This document shows, piece after piece, positions 32,459 through 42,738 of a stretch of 64,000 bases of DNA (positions within the stretch are counted from its first letter, which is position 1; the number at the start of each line of letters is the position of its first letter). A program made the translations under genes and the position numbers. The notes beneath the pieces were generated by a model, which saw only the letters and a list, made by a program, of their open reading frames with translations, was not told the DNA's origin and did not search any database. Source of the DNA: Brachyhypopomus gauderio (Eukaryota; Chordata; Actinopteri; Gymnotiformes; Hypopomidae); NCBI RefSeq assembly GCF_052324685.1, contig NW_027507037.1, positions 1-64,000 of the forward strand, read 5' to 3'.

Positions 32459-32714
32459 GCTGGTAACTTTACAATGATTCTTGCCTTTGTGTTCTCTTGA
32501 AAACCCTCTCTTCCAGTACAGATGACGGGAAACAATTTGAAAAAGACATTGGAACCCTTCTTCTTTTTCAGAGTTACATATAGCTTAGCATTTTTTACTT
32601 TGAAAGTTAGGCAAGCATTGTTCCTCACAAGTTCAGCCCTGCTCATGTACCAAGTTGAGAATGCTGCTTTGGAGGACTCCAGACTTGAAAATTGCAAAAA
32701 AGATATTACCAAAG

Positions 32715-32796
32715 GGTAGCGTGGCCGAGCGGTCTAAGGCGCTGGATTTAGGCTCCAGTCTCTGCGGAGGCGTGGGTTCGAATCCCACCGCTGCCA
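32715..32796 (+). tRNA. tRNA-Leu (TAG)
   Basis: Unit 48, class K1, consensus gene. Confidence 0.96.
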
Positions 32797-33073
32797 AGCA
32801 GTGTTTTTAAGAGATGGCAGAAGAATTCTTATACCTAATCACTCTCAACAATGGTGCCTGACCCAAGGCTGAAGAGCAGTCATTCGCATGATGGTAGCAG
32901 AGAGCCATGCCACGATGCCATTTGCAAATGCTCATACCTGGCTTTGTTCTTAGGCGACATTGAAGACCCTGCGGTGTTTTGATAACAGGCAGGAAATGAT
33001 GCATCTTTCCTCTTCTGACAGAAGAAAAATTCACCTTCTTCCACAAGAATGTCAGCAAATGCAGTCTACCTGT

Positions 33074-33149
33074 GGTAGCGTGTCTGAGTGGTCTAAGGCA
33101 CTGGATTTAGGCTCCAGTCTCTGAGAAGGCATGGGATCGAATGCTGCCA
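33074..33149 (+). pseudogene. tRNA-Leu-like pseudogene
   Basis: Unit 48; standard form. Confidence 0.93.
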
Positions 33150-33405
33150 GCTGGTAACTTTACAATGATTCTTGCCTTTGTGTTCTCTTGAAAACCCTCT
33201 CTTCCAGTACAGATGACGGGAAACAATTTGAAAAAGACATTGGAACCCTTCTTCTTTTTCAGAGTTACATATAGCTTAGCATTTTTTACTTTGAAAGTTA
33301 GGCAAGCATTGTTCCTCACAAGTTCAGCCCTGCTCATGTACCAAGTTGAGAATGCTGCTTTGGAGGACTCCAGACTTGAAAATTGCAAAAAAGAGATTAC
33401 CACAG

Positions 33406-33487
33406 GGTAGCTTGGCCGAGCGGTCTAAGGCGCTGGATTAAGGCTCCAGTCTCTGCGGAGGCGTGGGTTCGAATCCCACCGCTGCCA
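33406..33487 (+). tRNA. tRNA-Leu (AAG), U7 variant
   Basis: Unit 49, class A1, matches unit 35. Confidence 0.87.
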
Positions 33488-33763
33488 AGCAGTTTTTTTG
33501 GAGATGGCAGAAGAATTCTTATACCTAATCACTCTCAACAACGGTGCCTGACCCAAGGCTGAAGAGCAGTTATTCGCATGATGGTAGCAGAGAGCCATGC
33601 TACGATGCCATTTGCAAATGCTCATACCTGGCTTTGTTCTTAGGCGACATTGAAGACCCTGCAGTGTTTTGATAACAGGCAGGAAATGATGCATCTTTCC
33701 TCTTCTGACAGAAGACAAATTCAGCTTCTTCTACAAGAATGTCAGCAAATACAGTCTTCCTGT

Positions 33764-33839
33764 GGTAGCGTGTCTGAGTGGTCTAAGGCACTGGATTTAG
33801 GCTCCAGTCTCTGAGAAGGCATGGGATCGAATGCTGCCA
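33764..33839 (+). pseudogene. tRNA-Leu-like pseudogene
   Basis: Unit 49; standard form. Confidence 0.93.
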
Positions 33840-34095
33840 GCTGGTAACTTTACAATGATTCTTGCCTTTGTGTTCTCTTGAAAACCCTCTCTTCCAGTAC
33901 AGATGACGGGAAACAATTTGAAAAAGACATTGGAACCCTTCTTCTTTTTTAGAGTTACATATAGCTTAGCATTTTTTACTTTGAAAGTTAGGCAAGCATT
34001 GTTCCTCACAAGTTCAGCCCTGCTCATGTACCAAGTTGAGAATGCTGCTTTGGAGGACTCCAGACTTGAAAATTGCAAAAAAGATATTACCACAG

Positions 34096-34177
34096 GGTAG
34101 CGTGGCCGAGCGGTCTAAGGCGCTGGATTAAGGCTCCAGTCTCTGCGGAGGCGTGGGTTCGAATCCCACCGCTGCCA
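34096..34177 (+). tRNA. tRNA-Leu (AAG)
   Basis: Unit 50, class A2, cttttttagag upstream and the private ttaggTgac base in spacer 1. Confidence 0.96.
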
Positions 34178-34454
34178 AGCAGTGTTTTTAGGAGATGGCA
34201 GAAGAATTCTTATACCTAATCACTCTCAACAACGGTGCCTGACCCAAGGCTGAAGAGCAGTTATTCGCATGATGGTAGCAGAGAGCCATGCTACGATGCC
34301 ATTTGCAAATGCTCATACCTGGCTTTGTTCTTAGGTGACATTGAAGACCCTGCAGTGTTTTGATAACAGGCAGGAAATGATGCATCTTTCCTCTTCTGAC
34401 AGAAGACAAATTCAGCTTCTTCTACAAGAATGTCAGCAAATACAGTCTTCCTGT

Positions 34455-34530
34455 GGTAGCGTGTCTGAGTGGTCTAAGGCACTGGATTTAGGCTCCAGTC
34501 TCTGAGAAGGCATGGGATCGAATGCTGCCA
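34455..34530 (+). pseudogene. tRNA-Leu-like pseudogene
   Basis: Unit 50; standard form. Confidence 0.93.
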
Positions 34531-34786
34531 GCTGGTAACTTTACAATGATTCTTGCCTTTGTGTTCTCTTGAAAACCCTCTCTTCCAGTACAGATGACGG
34601 GAAACAATTTGAAAACGACATTGGAACCCTTCTTCTTTTTCAGAGTTACATATAGCTTAGCATTTTTTACTTTGAAAGTTAGGCAAGCATTGTTCCTCAC
34701 AAGTTCAGCCCTGCTCATGTACCAAGTTGAGAATGCTGCTTTGGAGGACTCCAGACTTGAAAATTGCAAAAAAGATATTACCAAAG

Positions 34787-34868
34787 GGTAGCGTGGCCGA
34801 GCGGTCTAAGGCGCTGGATTTAGGCTCCAGTCTCTGCGGAGGCGTGGGTTCGAATCCCACCGCTGCCA
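34787..34868 (+). tRNA. tRNA-Leu (TAG)
   Basis: Unit 51, class K1; repeats unit 46. Confidence 0.96.
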
Positions 34869-35145
34869 AGCAGTGTTTTTAAGAGATGGCAGAAGAATTC
34901 TTATACCTAATCACTCTCAACAATGGTGCCTGACCCAAGGCTGAAGAGCAGTCATTCGCATGATGGTAGCAGAGAGCCATGCCACGATGCCATTTGCAAA
35001 TGCTCATACCTGGCTTTGTTCTTAGGCGACATTGAAGACCCTGCGGTGTTTTGATAACAGGCAGGAAATGATGCATCTTTCCTCTTCTGACAGAAGAAAA
35101 ATTCACCTTCTTCCACAAGAATGTCAGCAAATGCAGTCTTCCTGT

Positions 35146-35221
35146 GGTAGCGTGTCTGAGTGGTCTAAGGCACTGGATTTAGGCTCCAGTCTCTGAGAAG
35201 GCATGGGATCGAATGCTGCCA
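35146..35221 (+). pseudogene. tRNA-Leu-like pseudogene
   Basis: Unit 51; standard form. Confidence 0.93.
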
Positions 35222-35475
35222 GCTGGTAACTTTACAATGATTCTTGCCTTTGTGTTCTCTTGAAAACCCTCTCTTCCAGTACAGATGACGGGAAACAATT
35301 TGAAAAAGACATTGGAACCCTTCTTCTTTTTCAGTTACATATAGCTTAGCATTTTTTACTTTGAAAGTTAGGCAAGCATTGTTCCTCACAAGTTCAGCCC
35401 TGCTCATGTACCAAGTTGAGAATGCTGCTTTGGAGGACTCCAGACTTGAAAATTGCAAAAAAGATATTACCAAAG

Positions 35476-35557
35476 GGTAGCGTGGCCGAGCGGTCTAAGG
35501 CGCTGGATTTAGGCTCCAGTCTCTGCGGAGGCGTGGGTTCGAATCCCACCGCTGCCA
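35476..35557 (+). tRNA. tRNA-Leu (TAG)
   Basis: Unit 52, class K1; repeats unit 47 including the 2-nt deletion. Confidence 0.96.
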
Positions 35558-35834
35558 AGCAGTGTTTTTAAGAGATGGCAGAAGAATTCTTATACCTAAT
35601 CACTCTCAACAATGGTGCCTGACCCAAGGCTGAAGAGCAGTCATTCGCATGATGGTAGCAGAGAGCCATGCCACGATGCCATTTGCAAATGCTCATACCT
35701 GGCTTTGTTCTTAGGCGACATTGAAGACCCTGCGGTGTTTTGATAACAGGCAGGAAATGATGCATCTTTCCTCTTCTGACAGAAGAAAAATTCACCTTCT
35801 TCCACAAGAATGTCAGCAAATGCAGTCTTCCTGT

Positions 35835-35910
35835 GGTAGCGTGTCTGAGTGGTCTAAGGCACTGGATTTAGGCTCCAGTCTCTGAGAAGGCATGGGATCG
35901 AATGCTGCCA
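35835..35910 (+). pseudogene. tRNA-Leu-like pseudogene
   Basis: Unit 52; standard form. Confidence 0.93.
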
Positions 35911-36166
35911 GCTGGTAACTTTACAATGATTCTTGCCTTTGTGTTCTCTTGAAAACCCTCTCTTCCAGTACAGATGACGGGAAACAATTTGAAAAAGACA
36001 TTGGAACCCTTCTTCTTTTTCAGAGTTACATATAGCTTAGCATTTTTTACTTTGAAAGTTAGGCAAGCATTGTTCCTCACAAGTTCAGCCCTGCTCATGT
36101 ACCAAGTTGAGAATGCTGCTTTGGAGGACTCCAGACTTGAAAATTGCAAAAAAGATATTACCAAAG

Positions 36167-36248
36167 GGTAGCGTGGCCGAGCGGTCTAAGGCGCTGGATT
36201 TAGGCTCCAGTCTCTGCGGAGGCGTGGGTTCGAATCCCACCGCTGCCA
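36167..36248 (+). tRNA. tRNA-Leu (TAG)
   Basis: Unit 53, class K1; repeats unit 48. Confidence 0.96.
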
Positions 36249-36525
36249 AGCAGTGTTTTTAAGAGATGGCAGAAGAATTCTTATACCTAATCACTCTCAA
36301 CAATGGTGCCTGACCCAAGGCTGAAGAGCAGTCATTCGCATGATGGTAGCAGAGAGCCATGCCACGATGCCATTTGCAAATGCTCATACCTGGCTTTGTT
36401 CTTAGGCGACATTGAAGACCCTGCGGTGTTTTGATAACAGGCAGGAAATGATGCATCTTTCCTCTTCTGACAGAAGAAAAATTCACCTTCTTCCACAAGA
36501 ATGTCAGCAAATGCAGTCTACCTGT

Positions 36526-36601
36526 GGTAGCGTGTCTGAGTGGTCTAAGGCACTGGATTTAGGCTCCAGTCTCTGAGAAGGCATGGGATCGAATGCTGCC
36601 A
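36526..36601 (+). pseudogene. tRNA-Leu-like pseudogene
   Basis: Unit 53; standard form. Confidence 0.93.
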
Positions 36602-36857
36602 GCTGGTAACTTTACAATGATTCTTGCCTTTGTGTTCTCTTGAAAACCCTCTCTTCCAGTACAGATGACGGGAAACAATTTGAAAAAGACATTGGAACCC
36701 TTCTTCTTTTTCAGAGTTACATATAGCTTAGCATTTTTTACTTTGAAAGTTAGGCAAGCATTGTTCCTCACAAGTTCAGCCCTGCTCATGTACCAAGTTG
36801 AGAATGCTGCTTTGGAGGACTCCAGACTTGAAAATTGCAAAAAAGAGATTACCACAG

Positions 36858-36939
36858 GGTAGCTTGGCCGAGCGGTCTAAGGCGCTGGATTAAGGCTCCA
36901 GTCTCTGCGGAGGCGTGGGTTCGAATCCCACCGCTGCCA
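36858..36939 (+). tRNA. tRNA-Leu (AAG), U7 variant
   Basis: Unit 54, class A1; repeats unit 49. Confidence 0.87.
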
Positions 36940-37215
36940 AGCAGTTTTTTTGGAGATGGCAGAAGAATTCTTATACCTAATCACTCTCAACAACGGTGCC
37001 TGACCCAAGGCTGAAGAGCAGTTATTCGCATGATGGTAGCAGAGAGCCATGCTACGATGCCATTTGCAAATGCTCATACCTGGCTTTGTTCTTAGGCGAC
37101 ATTGAAGACCCTGCAGTGTTTTGATAACAGGCAGGAAATGATGCATCTTTCCTCTTCTGACAGAAGACAAATTCAGCTTCTTCTACAAGAATGTCAGCAA
37201 ATACAGTCTTCCTGT

Positions 37216-37291
37216 GGTAGCGTGTCTGAGTGGTCTAAGGCACTGGATTTAGGCTCCAGTCTCTGAGAAGGCATGGGATCGAATGCTGCCA
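37216..37291 (+). pseudogene. tRNA-Leu-like pseudogene
   Basis: Unit 54; standard form. Confidence 0.93.
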
Positions 37292-37547
37292 GCTGGTAAC
37301 TTTACAATGATTCTTGCCTTTGTGTTCTCTTGAAAACCCTCTCTTCCAGTACAGATGACGGGAAACAATTTGAAAAAGACATTGGAACCCTTCTTCTTTT
37401 TTAGAGTTACATATAGCTTAGCATTTTTTACTTTGAAAGTTAGGCAAGCATTGTTCCTCACAAGTTCAGCCCTGCTCATGTACCAAGTTGAGAATGCTGC
37501 TTTGGAGGACTCCAGACTTGAAAATTGCAAAAAAGATATTACCACAG

Positions 37548-37629
37548 GGTAGCGTGGCCGAGCGGTCTAAGGCGCTGGATTAAGGCTCCAGTCTCTGCGG
37601 AGGCGTGGGTTCGAATCCCACCGCTGCCA
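37548..37629 (+). tRNA. tRNA-Leu (AAG)
   Basis: Unit 55, class A2; repeats unit 50 without its private base. Confidence 0.96.
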
Positions 37630-37906
37630 AGCAGTGTTTTTAGGAGATGGCAGAAGAATTCTTATACCTAATCACTCTCAACAACGGTGCCTGACCCAAG
37701 GCTGAAGAGCAGTTATTCGCATGATGGTAGCAGAGAGCCATGCTACGATGCCATTTGCAAATGCTCATACCTGGCTTTGTTCTTAGGCGACATTGAAGAC
37801 CCTGCAGTGTTTTGATAACAGGCAGGAAATGATGCATCTTTCCTCTTCTGACAGAAGACAAATTCAGCTTCTTCTACAAGAATGTCAGCAAATACAGTCT
37901 TCCTGT

Positions 37907-37982
37907 GGTAGCGTGTCTGAGTGGTCTAAGGCACTGGATTTAGGCTCCAGTCTCTGAGAAGGCATGGGATCGAATGCTGCCA
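37907..37982 (+). pseudogene. tRNA-Leu-like pseudogene
   Basis: Unit 55; standard form. Confidence 0.93.
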
Positions 37983-38238
37983 GCTGGTAACTTTACAATG
38001 ATTCTTGCCTTTGTGTTCTCTTGAAAACCCTCTCTTCCAGTACAGATGACGGGAAACAATTTGAAAAAGACATTGGAACCCTTCTTCTTTTTCAGAGTTA
38101 CATATAGCTTAGCATTTTTTACTTTGAAAGTTAGGCAAGCATTGTTCCTCACAAGTTCAGCCCTGCTCATGTACCAAGTTGAGAATGCTGCTTTGGAGGA
38201 CTCCAGACTTGAAAATTGCAAAAAAGATATTACCAAAG

Positions 38239-38304
38239 GGTAGCGTGGCCGAGCGGTCTAAGGCGCTGGATTTAGGCTCCAGTCTCTGCGGAGGCATGGG
38301 TTCG
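38239..38304 (+). pseudogene. Truncated tRNA-Leu (TAG)
   Basis: Unit 56. The acceptor 5' strand, D arm, anticodon arm and variable arm are intact, with a C-to-T change giving ggcatggg. The sequence leaves the gene in the T loop after ggttcg. The 3' T stem, the 3' acceptor strand and the terminator are gone, so no tRNA can form. This is the only full-gene locus in the window destroyed by rearrangement. Confidence 0.93.
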
Positions 38305-38340
38305 CATTTATTATTCGCATGATGGTATTCGCATGATGGT
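38296..38340 (+). other. Rearrangement junction in unit 56
   Basis: The gene is intact up to gggttcg in the T arm, then runs into catttattattcgcatgat and a second ttcgcatgatggta before normal spacer 1 resumes. The 3' end of the gene, its terminator and the start of spacer 1 are lost and the unit is 79 bp short. The shared ttcg in the T loop and in spacer 1 is a likely microhomology. Bases left of the join are TAG-type and bases to the right are A-type. Confidence 0.88.
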
Positions 38341-38518
38341 AGCAGAGAGCCATGCTACGATGCCATTTGCAAATGCTCATACCTGGCTTTGTTCTTAGGC
38401 GACATTGAAGACCCTGCAGTGTTTTGATAACAGGCAGGAAATGATGCATCTTTCCTCTTCTGACAGAAGACAAATTCAGCTTCTTCTACAAGAATGTCAG
38501 CAAATACAGTCTTCCTGT

Positions 38519-38594
38519 GGTAGCGTGTCTGAGTGGTCTAAGGCACTGGATTTAGGCTCCAGTCTCTGAGAAGGCATGGGATCGAATGCTGCCA
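38519..38594 (+). pseudogene. tRNA-Leu-like pseudogene
   Basis: Unit 56; standard form, downstream of the rearranged gene. Confidence 0.93.
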
Positions 38595-38850
38595 GCTGGT
38601 AACTTTACAATGATTCTTGCCTTTGTGTTCTCTTGAAAACCCTCTCTTCCAGTACAGATGACGGGAAACAATTTGAAAAAGACATTGGAACCCTTCTTCT
38701 TTTTCAGAGTTACATATAACTTAGCATTTTTTACTTTGAAAGTTAGGCAAGCATTGTTCCTCACAAGTTCAGCCCTGCTCATGTACCAAGTTGAGAATGC
38801 TGCTTTGGAGGACTCCAGACTTGAAAATTGCAAAAAAGATATTACCAAAG

Positions 38851-38932
38851 GGTAGCGTGGCCGAGCGGTCTAAGGCGCTGGATTAAGGCTCCAGTCTCTG
38901 CGGAGGCGTGGGTTCGAATCCCACCGCTGCCA
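38851..38932 (+). tRNA. tRNA-Leu (AAG)
   Basis: Unit 57, A3 flank joined to an A1-type T7 terminator, so a mosaic; first gene of the right domain. Confidence 0.96.
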
Positions 38933-39208
38933 AGCAGTTTTTTTGGAGATGGCAGAAGAATTCTTATACCTAATCACTCTCAACAACGGTGCCTGACCCA
39001 AGGCTGAAGAGCAGTTATTCGCATGATGGTAGCAGAGAGCCATGCTACGATGCCATTTGCAAATGCTCATACCTGGCTTTGTTCTTAGGCGACATTGAAG
39101 ACCCTGCAGTGTTTTGATAACAGGCAGGAAATGATGCATCTTTCCTCTTCTGACAGAAGACAAATTCAGCTTCTTCTACAAGAATGTCAGCAAATACAGT
39201 CTTCCTGT

Positions 39209-39284
39209 GGTAGCGTGTCTGAGTGGTCTAAGGCACTGGATTTAGGCTCCAGTCTCTGAGAAGGCATGGGATCGAATGCTGCCA
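39209..39284 (+). pseudogene. tRNA-Leu-like pseudogene
   Basis: Unit 57; standard form. Confidence 0.93.
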
Positions 39285-39540
39285 GCTGGTAACTTTACAA
39301 TGATTCTTGCCTTTGTGTTCTCTTGAAAGCCCTCTCTTCCAGTACAGATGACGGGAAACAATTTGAAAAACACATTGGAACCCTTCTTCTTTTTCAGAGT
39401 TACATATAACTTAGCATTTTTTACTTTGAAAGTTAGGCAAGCATTGTTCCTCACAAGTTCAGCCCTGCTCATGTACCAAGTTGAGAATGCTGCTTTGGAG
39501 GACTCCAGACTTGAAAATTGCAAAAAAGATATTACCAAAG

Positions 39541-39622
39541 GGTAGCGTGGCCGAGCGGTCTAAGGCGCTGGATTAAGGCTCCAGTCTCTGCGGAGGCGTG
39601 GGTTCGAATCCCACCGCTGCCA
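39541..39622 (+). tRNA. tRNA-Leu (AAG)
   Basis: Unit 58, class A3, T4 terminator, with private bases gaaaaacaca and gcaagatgtt in the spacers. Confidence 0.96.
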
Positions 39623-39899
39623 AGCATTGTTTTAAGGAGATGGCAGAAGAATTCTTATACCTAATCACTCTCAACAACGGTGCCTGACCCAAGGCTGAAG
39701 AGCAGTTATTCGCAAGATGTTAGCAGAGAGCCATGCTACGATGCCATTTGCAAATGCTCATACCTGGCTTTGTTCTTAGGCGACATTGAAGACCCTGCAG
39801 TGTTTTGATAACAGGCAGGAAATGATGCATCTTTCCTCTTCTGACAGAAGACAAATTCAGCTTCTTCTACAAGAATGTCAGCAAATACAGTCTTCCTGT

Positions 39900-39975
39900 G
39901 GTAGCGTGTCTGAGTGGTCTAAGGCACTGGATTTAGGCTCCAGTCTCTGAGAAGGCATGGGATCGAATGCTGCCA
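39900..39975 (+). pseudogene. tRNA-Leu-like pseudogene
   Basis: Unit 58; standard form. Confidence 0.93.
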
Positions 39976-40231
39976 GCTGGTAACTTTACAATGATTCTTG
40001 CCTTTGTGTTCTCTTGAAAACCCTCTCTTCCAGTACAGATGACGGGAAACAATTTGAAAAAGACATTGGAACCCTTCTTCTTTTTCAGAGTTACATATAA
40101 CTTAGCATTTTTTACTTTGAAAGTTAGGCAAGCATTGTTCCTCACAAGTTCAGCCCTGCTCATGTACCAAGTTGAGAATGCTGCTTTGGAGGACTCCAGA
40201 CTTGAAAATTGCAAAAAAGATATTACCAAAG

Positions 40232-40313
40232 GGTAGCGTGGCCGAGCGGTCTAAGGCGCTGGATTAAGGCTCCAGTCTCTGCGGAGGCGTGGGTTCGAAT
40301 CCCACCGCTGCCA
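40232..40313 (+). tRNA. tRNA-Leu (AAG)
   Basis: Unit 59, class A3, T4 terminator. Confidence 0.96.
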
Positions 40314-40320
40314 AGCATTG

Positions 40321-40324
40321 TTTT
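40321..40324 (+). terminator. Pol III terminator, T4 (class A3, unit 59)
   Basis: Only four Ts, in agcattgTTTTaagg. Four is the usual minimum for vertebrate Pol III, so read-through may be higher in these copies. Confidence 0.65.
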
Positions 40325-40590
40325 AAGGAGATGGCAGAAGAATTCTTATACCTAATCACTCTCAACAACGGTGCCTGACCCAAGGCTGAAGAGCAGTTAT
40401 TCGCATGATGGTAGCAGAGAGCCATGCTACGATGCCATTTGCAAATGCTCATACCTGGCTTTGTTCTTAGGCGACATTGAAGACCCTGCAGTGTTTTGAT
40501 AACAGGCAGGAAATGATGCATCTTTCCTCTTCTGACAGAAGACAAATTCAGCTTCTTCTACAAGAATGTCAGCAAATACAGTCTTCCTGT

Positions 40591-40666
40591 GGTAGCGTGT
40601 CTGAGTGGTCTAAGGCACTGGATTTAGGCTCCAGTCTCTGAGAAGGCATGGGATCGAATGCTGCCA
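40591..40666 (+). pseudogene. tRNA-Leu-like pseudogene
   Basis: Unit 59; standard form. Confidence 0.93.
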
Positions 40667-40922
40667 GCTGGTAACTTTACAATGATTCTTGCCTTTGTGT
40701 TCTCTTGAAAACCCTCTCTTCCAGTACAGATGACGGGAAACAATTTGAAAAAGACATTGGAACCCTTCTTCTTTTTCAGAGTTACATATAACTTAGCATT
40801 TTTTACTTTGAAAGTTAGGCAAGCATTGTTCCTCACAAGTTCAGCCCTGCTCATGTACCAAGTTGAGAATGCTGCTTTGGAGGACTCCAGACTTGAAAAT
40901 TGCAAAAAAGATATTACCAAAG

Positions 40923-41004
40923 GGTAGCGTGGCCGAGCGGTCTAAGGCGCTGGATTAAGGCTCCAGTCTCTGCGGAGGCGTGGGTTCGAATCCCACCGCT
41001 GCCA
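40923..41004 (+). tRNA. tRNA-Leu (AAG)
   Basis: Unit 60, A3 flank with T7 terminator; repeats unit 57. Confidence 0.96.
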
Positions 41005-41280
41005 AGCAGTTTTTTTGGAGATGGCAGAAGAATTCTTATACCTAATCACTCTCAACAACGGTGCCTGACCCAAGGCTGAAGAGCAGTTATTCGCATGATG
41101 GTAGCAGAGAGCCATGCTACGATGCCATTTGCAAATGCTCATACCTGGCTTTGTTCTTAGGCGACATTGAAGACCCTGCAGTGTTTTGATAACAGGCAGG
41201 AAATGATGCATCTTTCCTCTTCTGACAGAAGACAAATTCAGCTTCTTCTACAAGAATGTCAGCAAATACAGTCTTCCTGT

Positions 41281-41356
41281 GGTAGCGTGTCTGAGTGGTC
41301 TAAGGCACTGGATTTAGGCTCCAGTCTCTGAGAAGGCATGGGATCGAATGCTGCCA
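41281..41356 (+). pseudogene. tRNA-Leu-like pseudogene
   Basis: Unit 60; standard form. Confidence 0.93.
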
Positions 41357-41612
41357 GCTGGTAACTTTACAATGATTCTTGCCTTTGTGTTCTCTTGAAA
41401 GCCCTCTCTTCCAGTACAGATGACGGGAAACAATTTGAAAAAGACATTGGAACCCTTCTTCTTTTTCAGAGTTACATATAACTTAGCATTTTTTACTTTG
41501 AAAGTTAGGCAAGCATTGTTCCTCACAAGTTCAGCCCTGCTCATGTACCAAGTTGAGAATGCTGCTTTGGAGGACTCCAGACTTGAAAATTGCAAAAAAG
41601 ATATTACCAAAG

Positions 41613-41694
41613 GGTAGCGTGGCCGAGCGGTCTAAGGCGCTGGATTAAGGCTCCAGTCTCTGCGGAGGCGTGGGTTCGAATCCCACCGCTGCCA
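41613..41694 (+). tRNA. tRNA-Leu (AAG)
   Basis: Unit 61, class A3, T4 terminator, gaaagccctc upstream. Confidence 0.96.
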
Positions 41695-41971
41695 AGCATT
41701 GTTTTAAGGAGATGGCAGAAGAATTCTTATACCTAATCACTCTCAACAACGGTGCCTGACCCAAGGCTGAAGAGCAGTTATTCGCATGATGGTAGCAGAG
41801 AGCCATGCTACGATGCCATTTGCAAATGCTCATACCTGGCTTTGTTCTTAGGCGACATTGAAGACCCTGCAGTGTTTTGATAACAGGCAGGAAATGATGC
41901 ATCTTTCCTCTTCTGACAGAAGACAAATTCAGCTTCTTCTACAAGAATGTCAGCAAATACAGTCTTCCTGT

Positions 41972-42047
41972 GGTAGCGTGTCTGAGTGGTCTAAGGCACT
42001 GGATTTAGGCTCCAGTCTCTGAGAAGGCATGGGATCGAATGCTGCCA
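41972..42047 (+). pseudogene. tRNA-Leu-like pseudogene
   Basis: Unit 61; standard form. Confidence 0.93.
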
Positions 42048-42303
42048 GCTGGTAACTTTACAATGATTCTTGCCTTTGTGTTCTCTTGAAAACCCTCTCT
42101 TCCAGTACAGATGACGGGAAACAATTTGAAAAAGACATTGGAACCCTTCTTCTTTTTCAGAGTTACATATAACTTAGCATTTTTTACTTTGAAAGTTAGG
42201 CAAGCATTGTTCCTCACAAGTTCAGCCCTGCTCATGTACCAAGTTGAGAATGCTGCTTTGGAGGACTCCAGACTTGAAAATTGCAAAAAAGATATTACCA
42301 AAG

Positions 42304-42385
42304 GGTAGCGTGGCCGAGCGGTCTAAGGCGCTGGATTAAGGCTCCAGTCTCTGCGGAGGCGTGGGTTCGAATCCCACCGCTGCCA
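42304..42385 (+). tRNA. tRNA-Leu (AAG)
   Basis: Unit 62, class A3, T4 terminator. Confidence 0.96.
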
Positions 42386-42662
42386 AGCATTGTTTTAAGG
42401 AGATGGCAGAAGAATTCTTATACCTAATCACTCTCAACAACGGTGCCTGACCCAAGGCTGAAGAGCAGTTATTCGCATGATGGTAGCAGAGAGCCATGCT
42501 ACGATGCCATTTGCAAATGCTCATACCTGGCTTTGTTCTTAGGCGACATTGAAGACCCTGCAGTGTTTTGATAACAGGCAGGAAATGATGCATCTTTCCT
42601 CTTCTGACAGAAGACAAATTCAGCTTCTTCTACAAGAATGTCAGCAAATACAGTCTTCCTGT

Positions 42663-42738
42663 GGTAGCGTGTCTGAGTGGTCTAAGGCACTGGATTTAGG
42701 CTCCAGTCTCTGAGAAGGCATGGGATCGAATGCTGCCA
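42663..42738 (+). pseudogene. tRNA-Leu-like pseudogene
   Basis: Unit 62; standard form. Confidence 0.93.

Larger units (their letters stand above)
31335..34786 (+). repeat. 5-unit block, first copy (units 46-50)
   Basis: Order: K1 with gaaaacgac, K1 with 2-nt deletion, K1, A1 with U7, A2 with cttttttagag. Length 3,452 bp, the same as the copy that follows directly. Confidence 0.92.
27191..38238 (+). repeat. 14-unit higher-order repeat, copy C, incomplete and with internal duplication (units 40-55)
   Basis: Units 40-50 follow units 26-36 in order. Where the K2 unit is expected, a 5-unit block restarts instead (units 51-55 repeat units 46-50). The K2, A2-U41 and final K1 units are absent and the copy ends at the rearranged unit 56. 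Confidence 0.9.
34787..38238 (+). repeat. 5-unit block, second copy (units 51-55)
   Basis: Same length and unit order as the block just upstream. The only difference I noticed is a ttaggTgac base near 34336 in the first copy, so the duplication is very young or kept identical by conversion. Confidence 0.92.
38851..40922 (+). repeat. 3-unit repeat, first copy (units 57-59)
   Basis: A3 with a T7 terminator, then A3 preceded by gaaagccctc, then A3. The same 2,072-bp order follows directly. Confidence 0.8.
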
